Shown here: one piece after another, positions 60,264-64,000 of the stretch
Numbering within the stretch: the stretch's first letter is position 1
Layout: each line of letters begins with the position of its first letter
Assembly: GCF_002434505.1 (NCBI RefSeq)
Contig: NZ_DJKE01000012.1
Location: 384,558-448,557, forward strand
DNA: 64,000 nt
Direction of reading: 5' to 3'
Origin: Brevundimonas sp. UBA6550
GTDB taxonomy: Bacteria; Pseudomonadota; Alphaproteobacteria; Caulobacterales; Caulobacteraceae
Translations under genes and position numbers: made by a program
The notes under the pieces: generated by a model
The model's database searches: none
What the model saw: the letters and a program-made list of their open reading frames with translations, nothing else
Told to the model about the DNA's origin: nothing

Positions 60264-60524
60264 ATGACGACGCTGACCGTCACGAGCCGAGGCCAGGTGA
60301 CCTTCCGCAAGGAGGTGTTGCAGCATCTCGGCATCCAGCCTGGGCAGAGAATCCGTCTGGATCTGCTGCCTGACGGTCGCGCCGAACTCAGCGCCGAACA
60401 GATGAAGGGGTCGTGGGCCGACCTGTCCGGTTTCCTGAAAGGCCGGACGAACGGCGCCCGCCTGTCGATCGAACAGATCGACGCCCTGACGGCCCAGGCC
60501 GGCGCGGATTCCGAGCAGCCTTGA
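60264..60524 (+). CDS. AbrB/SpoVT-fold antitoxin (VapB-like)
   Basis: This 86-residue protein has an N-terminal swapped-hairpin DNA-binding domain, TLTVTSRGQVTFRKEVLQHL and IQPGQRIRLDLLPDGRAEL, then a C-terminal toxin-binding tail (DLSGFLKGRTNGARLSIEQI). ATG 60264 follows the palindrome directly. The stop overlaps the toxin start (TTGA). Confidence 0.85.
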   Translation: MTTLTVTSRGQVTFRKEVLQHLGIQPGQRIRLDLLPDGRAELSAEQMKGSWADLSGFLKGRTNGARLSIEQIDALTAQAGADSEQP

Positions 60525-60925
60525 ACATCACCGCCGACACCAATGTCCTCTTGCGGGCCATCGTCGGCGATGACCAAAGTCAGCAACGTCTGGCGGTAGA
60601 GGCTTTGGAATCCGCGGAGCGGGTGGCTGTCACCAGCCAATCCCTGTGCGAGTTGGCCTGGGTTCTGGCGCGGGGCTATCGCACTTCGCGCGAAGACATC
60701 GCCGCCGCCATTCGTCGCCTGCTGGAGATGCGCAACATCTCGGTGGATCGTCGAGCCGCAGAGGCCGGTCTCGCCGTGCTCGAAGCCGGCGGCGATTTTG
60801 CCGACGGCGTCATCGCCCATGAAGGCCAATGGCTGGGCGGGGAAACCTTCGTCTCCTTCGACGTTCAGGCGGTAAGGTTGCTGGAGCGCAGCGGCGTAAA
60901 GGCGCGCCTCCTGTCCGCCTACTGA
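60521..60925 (+). CDS. PIN-domain toxin (VapC-like ribonuclease)
   Basis: This 134-residue protein starts at TTG 60521 within the antitoxin stop, so it is translationally coupled and weakly initiated. The acidic PIN residues are visible: ADTNVLLRA (Asp6), LCELAWVL (Glu about 43), GDFADGVIA (Asp about 95) and SFDVQAV (Asp about 114). Such enzymes cut RNA when the antitoxin is degraded. Confidence 0.85.
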   Translation: MNITADTNVLLRAIVGDDQSQQRLAVEALESAERVAVTSQSLCELAWVLARGYRTSREDIAAAIRRLLEMRNISVDRRAAEAGLAVLEAGGDFADGVIAHEGQWLGGETFVSFDVQAVRLLERSGVKARLLSAY

Positions 60926-60954
60926 GTTCTGCATTTCCGAGAAAGCGCCTTCAG

Positions 60955-61434
60955 ATGACCTTCACCCTTACCTCCACCGACATTCAGGACGGGGGCGTGC
61001 TGCCGGACGCCCAGGTTCACGCCAAGGGCAATACCTCTCCGCAACTGGCCTGGTCGGGCGCGCCCGAGGGTACGAAAAGCTACGCCATCACCTGCTACGA
61101 CCCCGACGCCCCCACCGGTTCGGGCTTCTGGCACTGGACGGTGGCCAATATTCCGGCGGACGTGACGGAGCTGGCGACCGGCGCCGGATCCGCGGGCGGT
61201 CATCTGCCGCACAGCGCCATTCAGGGGCGGACGGATTTCGGCCAGGCCGGTTTCGGCGGCGCCGCCCCGCCGCCCGGCCACGGCCCGCACCGCTACATCT
61301 TCACCGTCTTCGCGGTGGACGTGGAAAGCCTGGACGTCACGGCCGACAACTCGGGCGCCGTGTTCGGCTTCAACCTGCATTTCCATACCCTGGCCAAGGC
61401 GTCGATCACGGCGACCTACGAAAACCGGGGCTGA
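60955..61434 (+). CDS. YbhB/YbcL-type PEBP family protein
   Basis: This 159-residue protein carries the PEBP pocket motifs YDPDAPTGSGFWHWTVANIP and GAAPPPGHGPHRYIFTVFAVD. The N-terminal NTSPQLAWSGAPEGTKSYAI is typical of the bacterial YbhB group. Ligand and role are unknown. ATG 60955 is taken; the frame is open upstream inside the toxin gene. Confidence 0.85.
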   Translation: MTFTLTSTDIQDGGVLPDAQVHAKGNTSPQLAWSGAPEGTKSYAITCYDPDAPTGSGFWHWTVANIPADVTELATGAGSAGGHLPHSAIQGRTDFGQAGFGGAAPPPGHGPHRYIFTVFAVDVESLDVTADNSGAVFGFNLHFHTLAKASITATYENRG

Positions 61435-61471
61435 TCGCGGGTTTGCCCTTGTCGGGTCATCAAGCGAGCTT

Positions 61472-62689
61472 ATGTTGCGCCGCAACATGACCCAGGCCGC
61501 TCTCGTTCCCGACTCGCCAACGCTGTCACGCGGCGCAGTGGCGCTGGTGCTGATCGCCCTCGCCATGGGCGGCTTCGCCATCGGCGTGACCGAGTTCGCC
61601 GCCATGAGCATCCTGCCCGACTTCGCAACGGGCCTGGGCGTCGATGCGCCGACCGCCGGCCATGTCATCAGCGCCTATGCGGCAGGCGTGGTGGTCGGGG
61701 CGCCGATCCTGGCGGTGCTGGGCGCGCGTCTGCCGCGCTGGCAGTTGCTGATCGGCTTCATGGCCTTGTTCGCCGTCGGCAATGTCGCCAGCGCCCTGGC
61801 GCCCACCTATCACTGGATGCTGGTGTTCCGCTTCCTCAGCGGCCTGCCGCACGGGGCCTATTTCGGGGTGGCGGCCCTGGTGGCGGCCTCGGTCGTGCCG
61901 CTTCATTTCCGTACGCGCGCCGTCTCGACCATACTGATGGGCCTGACAGTGGGGACGGTGCTGGGCGTGCCGGTGGTCAACATCATCAGCCACGCCCACG
62001 GCTGGCGCTGGACCTTCGCCATCGTCGGCCTGCTGGCCGTAACGACCATGGCCCTGGTCGCCCTGTTCGCGCCGCGCGATCCGGCCCATTCGGACGCCAG
62101 TCCCTTGCGCGAACTGGGCGCCCTGAAGCGCGGTCAGGTGTGGCTGACGCTGGGCGTCGGCGCCGTCGGCTTCGGCGGCATGTTCGCGGTCTACGCCTAT
62201 CTGGCCTCGACCCTGCACGCCGTGACGGGCGCGGGCGCGGACGTCATGCCCTGGGTCTTCGCCGTCTTCGGCGTGGGGATGTTCATGGGCAATATCCTGG
62301 GCGCCTGGGCGGCCGACCATATGGGGTTCAAGGCGGCCGGCGTGCTGTTGCTGTGGAGCGCGGCGGCCCTGGCCCTGTATCCGATCGCGGCGCCGCACCT
62401 TTGGGCGGTGATGATCGTGGTCTTTCTGATCGGCGGCGGCGGCGGCCTGGGGTCGATTCTGCAGACGCGGCTGATGGACGTGGCGGGCGACGCCCAGACC
62501 CTGGCGGCGGCGCTGAACCACTCGGCCTTCAACACCGCCAACGCCATCGGTCCGCTGCTGGGCGGCATGGCGATTGCGGCCGGCTACGGCTGGACCTCGA
62601 CCGCTTGGGTCGGCGTGGGTCTGTCGCTGGGCGGCTTCGTCATCTTCCTGGTCGCCTGGCTGACGGGCCGGGCGCGCACGACGACCTGA
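61472..62689 (+). CDS. MFS transporter, AraJ/DHA1-type
   Basis: This 405-residue protein has 12 predicted helices. The first (ALVLIALAMGGFAIGVTEFAAM) and RFLSGLPHGAYFGVAALVAA are typical of AraJ/YdhP-type exporters. GARLPRWQLLIGF matches the A-motif position in reduced form. The substrate is unknown. The start is ATG 61472 or ATG 61487. Confidence 0.85.
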   Translation: MLRRNMTQAALVPDSPTLSRGAVALVLIALAMGGFAIGVTEFAAMSILPDFATGLGVDAPTAGHVISAYAAGVVVGAPILAVLGARLPRWQLLIGFMALFAVGNVASALAPTYHWMLVFRFLSGLPHGAYFGVAALVAASVVPLHFRTRAVSTILMGLTVGTVLGVPVVNIISHAHGWRWTFAIVGLLAVTTMALVALFAPRDPAHSDASPLRELGALKRGQVWLTLGVGAVGFGGMFAVYAYLASTLHAVTGAGADVMPWVFAVFGVGMFMGNILGAWAADHMGFKAAGVLLLWSAAALALYPIAAPHLWAVMIVVFLIGGGGGLGSILQTRLMDVAGDAQTLAAALNHSAFNTANAIGPLLGGMAIAAGYGWTSTAWVGVGLSLGGFVIFLVAWLTGRARTTT

Positions 62690-62722
62690 CAAGCCGAAAG
62701 AACCCTGCTAAAGGCCCGCGCC

Positions 62723-63385
62723 ATGAGCGCCGCCGTCATCGTCTTCCCCGGTTCCAACTGCGACCGCGACTGCAAGGTCGCCGTCGAACGCTCCACCGGC
62801 GAGCCCGTCAGCATGGTCTGGCACGCCGAGACGGAGCTTCCCCAGGGTCTGGACCTGATCGTCATTCCCGGCGGCTTTTCCTACGGCGACTATCTGCGCT
62901 GCGGCGCCATGGCGGCCCAGTCGCCGGTGATGCAGGCGGTCAAGAAGGCGGCGGAAGACGGCGTCGCCGTGGTCGGCATCTGCAACGGCTTCCAGATCCT
63001 GTGCGAGGCCGGACTGCTGCCCGGCGCCCTGCTGCGCAATCAGGGTCTGAAATACGTCTGCAAACCCATCGCCCTGACCGTCGCCAACGGCCAGACCCGC
63101 TTCACCGCCGGCTATCAGGGCCAGCGCGAGGTCGTCATGACCCAGGGCAACGGCGACGGAAACTTCTTCGCCGACGCCGAGACCCTGGCCCGCATCGAGG
63201 GCGAGGGTCAGGTGGTGTTCCGCTACGTCGACAATCCCAACGGCTCGGTCAACGCCATCGCCGGCATCCAGAACGCGCGCGGCAACGTCCTGGGCATGAT
63301 GCCCCACCCGGACCGCGCCTTCGAGGCCGAACTGGGCTCGGCCGACGGCGCGGTCCTGTTCCAGAGCATCTACGCGGCCGCTTGA
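62723..63385 (+). CDS. purQ: Phosphoribosylformylglycinamidine synthase glutaminase subunit
   Basis: This 220-residue class I glutamine amidotransferase has [28 protein letters not shown], the nucleophile Cys in GICNGFQIL (about residue 90), and [10 protein letters not shown] with the catalytic His. It supplies ammonia to PurL. Its partner purS lies 2.5 kb upstream, separated by toxin-antitoxin, PEBP and MFS genes. Confidence 0.95.
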   Translation: MSAAVIVFPGSNCDRDCKVAVERSTGEPVSMVWHAETELPQGLDLIVIPGGFSYGDYLRCGAMAAQSPVMQAVKKAAEDGVAVVGICNGFQILCEAGLLPGALLRNQGLKYVCKPIALTVANGQTRFTAGYQGQREVVMTQGNGDGNFFADAETLARIEGEGQVVFRYVDNPNGSVNAIAGIQNARGNVLGMMPHPDRAFEAELGSADGAVLFQSIYAAA

Positions 63386-63415
63386 CGGCAATCTGACGTT
63401 GGCTACAACCTGTGA

Positions 63416-63538
63416 CGATCCGTCGAACGGTCGCTGCCGCGCGCCCGCCTGAAGCTGTCCGATCAGGCCGCTGCGGCCGGTCTTTCGCTCGCCGGCCGCA
63501 TGGTCCGCTTCTCGGTCAACTTCAAGATGGAGCCCTGA
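63416..63538 (+). pseudogene. Possible C-terminal gene remnant
   Basis: An open stretch of 40 codons with no usable start ends in ...AAGLSLAGRMVRFSVNFKMEP at TGA 63536-63538. The ending reads like a true protein C terminus, so it may be the remains of a deleted gene. It lies directly behind purQ. Confidence 0.25.
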
Positions 63539-63544
63539 GGGCCG

Positions 63545-63745
63545 TCAGATGTCCTTGATCTGAGCGCGTCCGTCCGACAGGTCGGCGGCTTCGTCGTCTT
63601 CGGTCTGGTCGTCGTCGAACGCCTTCTCGCCGGCCTCGCGTTGAGCGGCCAGTTCGCGGGCACCGACGCCCAGCCCCTGTTCGATCGCCAGGTTGGCCTC
63701 CACTTCGTCGGTCAGGTTCAGGTCTTCGTTGTCGGGGTCGGCCAC
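63545..63745 (-). CDS. Small acidic conserved protein
   Basis: This 66-residue protein starts at GTG 63745 (MADPDNEDLNLTDEVEANL) with AAGGAT nine bases upstream; a TTG start at 63778 is less likely. It is strongly acidic (EKAFDDDQTEDDEAADLSDG), probably disordered. No family is recognised. Confidence 0.45.
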   Translation of the reverse strand: MADPDNEDLNLTDEVEANLAIEQGLGVGARELAAQREAGEKAFDDDQTEDDEAADLSDGRAQIKDI

Positions 63746-63801
63746 GGGAGCATCCTTTTGAGGGGTTCCCGCGAACAACAGCCGGTGGGCGCCTTCGGTT
63801 C

Positions 63802-64000
63802 CTAGCGGCCGAAGAAGGGGTCCAGGCTGGCCCGCGACAAAGGGCGGAACACCAGGAACTGGCCGCCGACCGTCACCGTGACCTCATGCGCCTGGGGGCG
63901 TTGCAGCAGAGCGGGGTCGTCGAGCGACACGGTGCGGCCGGAGGCGATGTCGCGAGCGTCCAGGGGCGGCAGGGTCGGTCGACGCTCGGACGCCGCAAGC
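63802..64000 (-). CDS. C-terminal part of an unidentified protein (runs off the window)
   Basis: The visible 65 residues end LVFRPLSRASLDPFFGR with stop at 63802-63804. HEVTVTVGGQFLVFR suggests a beta-rich domain. The start lies beyond the window, and the family cannot be told. Confidence 0.5.
   Translation of the reverse strand, partial: LAASERRPTLPPLDARDIASGRTVSLDDPALLQRPQAHEVTVTVGGQFLVFRPLSRASLDPFFGR

Overview
The window is high-GC, Caulobacterales-like chromosome, most likely Brevundimonas or a close relative. The evidence is the composition, a DUF1476 ATPase-inhibitor gene, short palindromic repeats with the motif family common in this group, and the type of housekeeping genes present. 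This assignment is inference, because no rRNA or tRNA gene is present. There are three blocks.

(1) 1 to about 21.75 kb is the right part of a siphovirus-type prophage. It reads head-tail joining, tail completion, tail terminator, tail tube, chaperone position, tape measure, minor tail proteins, NlpC/P60 peptidase, and a 2157-residue gpJ-like tip/fibre protein. These are followed by small membrane (holin-like) proteins, a GH108 endolysin with an EF-hand-like loop, and a nested Rz/Rz1 spanin pair. After the lysis genes come a Fic protein, a five-gene cluster of small phage proteins on the minus strand, and a D12-class adenine methyltransferase. No integrase is visible; the left end lies outside the window.

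(2) 21,898-29,290 is a 7.4-kb island with every structural mark of a transposon: 28-bp terminal inverted repeats (25/28 identical, beginning TGT), extra partial copies of the repeat inside both ends, and a flanking CCCCC that fits a 5-bp target duplication. It has no recognisable transposase. It carries a 1276-residue STAND NTPase with an N-terminal PD-(D/E)xK nuclease domain (Avs-like anti-phage architecture), a second STAND/NACHT-like ATPase that seems to have lost its N-terminal effector, a TniQ-like multi-helix-turn-helix protein, and an orphan MNT nucleotidyltransferase. This is the most interesting part of the window.

(3) 29.3-64 kb is host core genome. It holds DUF1328 (with an EcfG-type promoter), free Met-R-sulfoxide reductase, SDR, CoA-ester lyase, a KpsC-like capsule Kdo transferase, a FabH-like synthase, DoxX, an M48 protease, a porin-like barrel, PPDK, glyQ-glyS, a fasciclin protein, ispE, a TPR protein, ETF-QO, a family-4 UDG, a lytic transglycosylase, a GST, and an SMR exporter under a guanidine-II riboswitch. 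It continues with purB, a hypoxanthine-DNA glycosylase, purU, a fasciclin lipoprotein, the DUF1476 zeta protein, and purC-purS separated from purQ by a toxin-antitoxin pair, a PEBP protein and an MFS transporter. Palindromic repeats recur. One lies in frame inside glyS and adds about 51 codons; another flanks a DUF559 nuclease gene on both sides.
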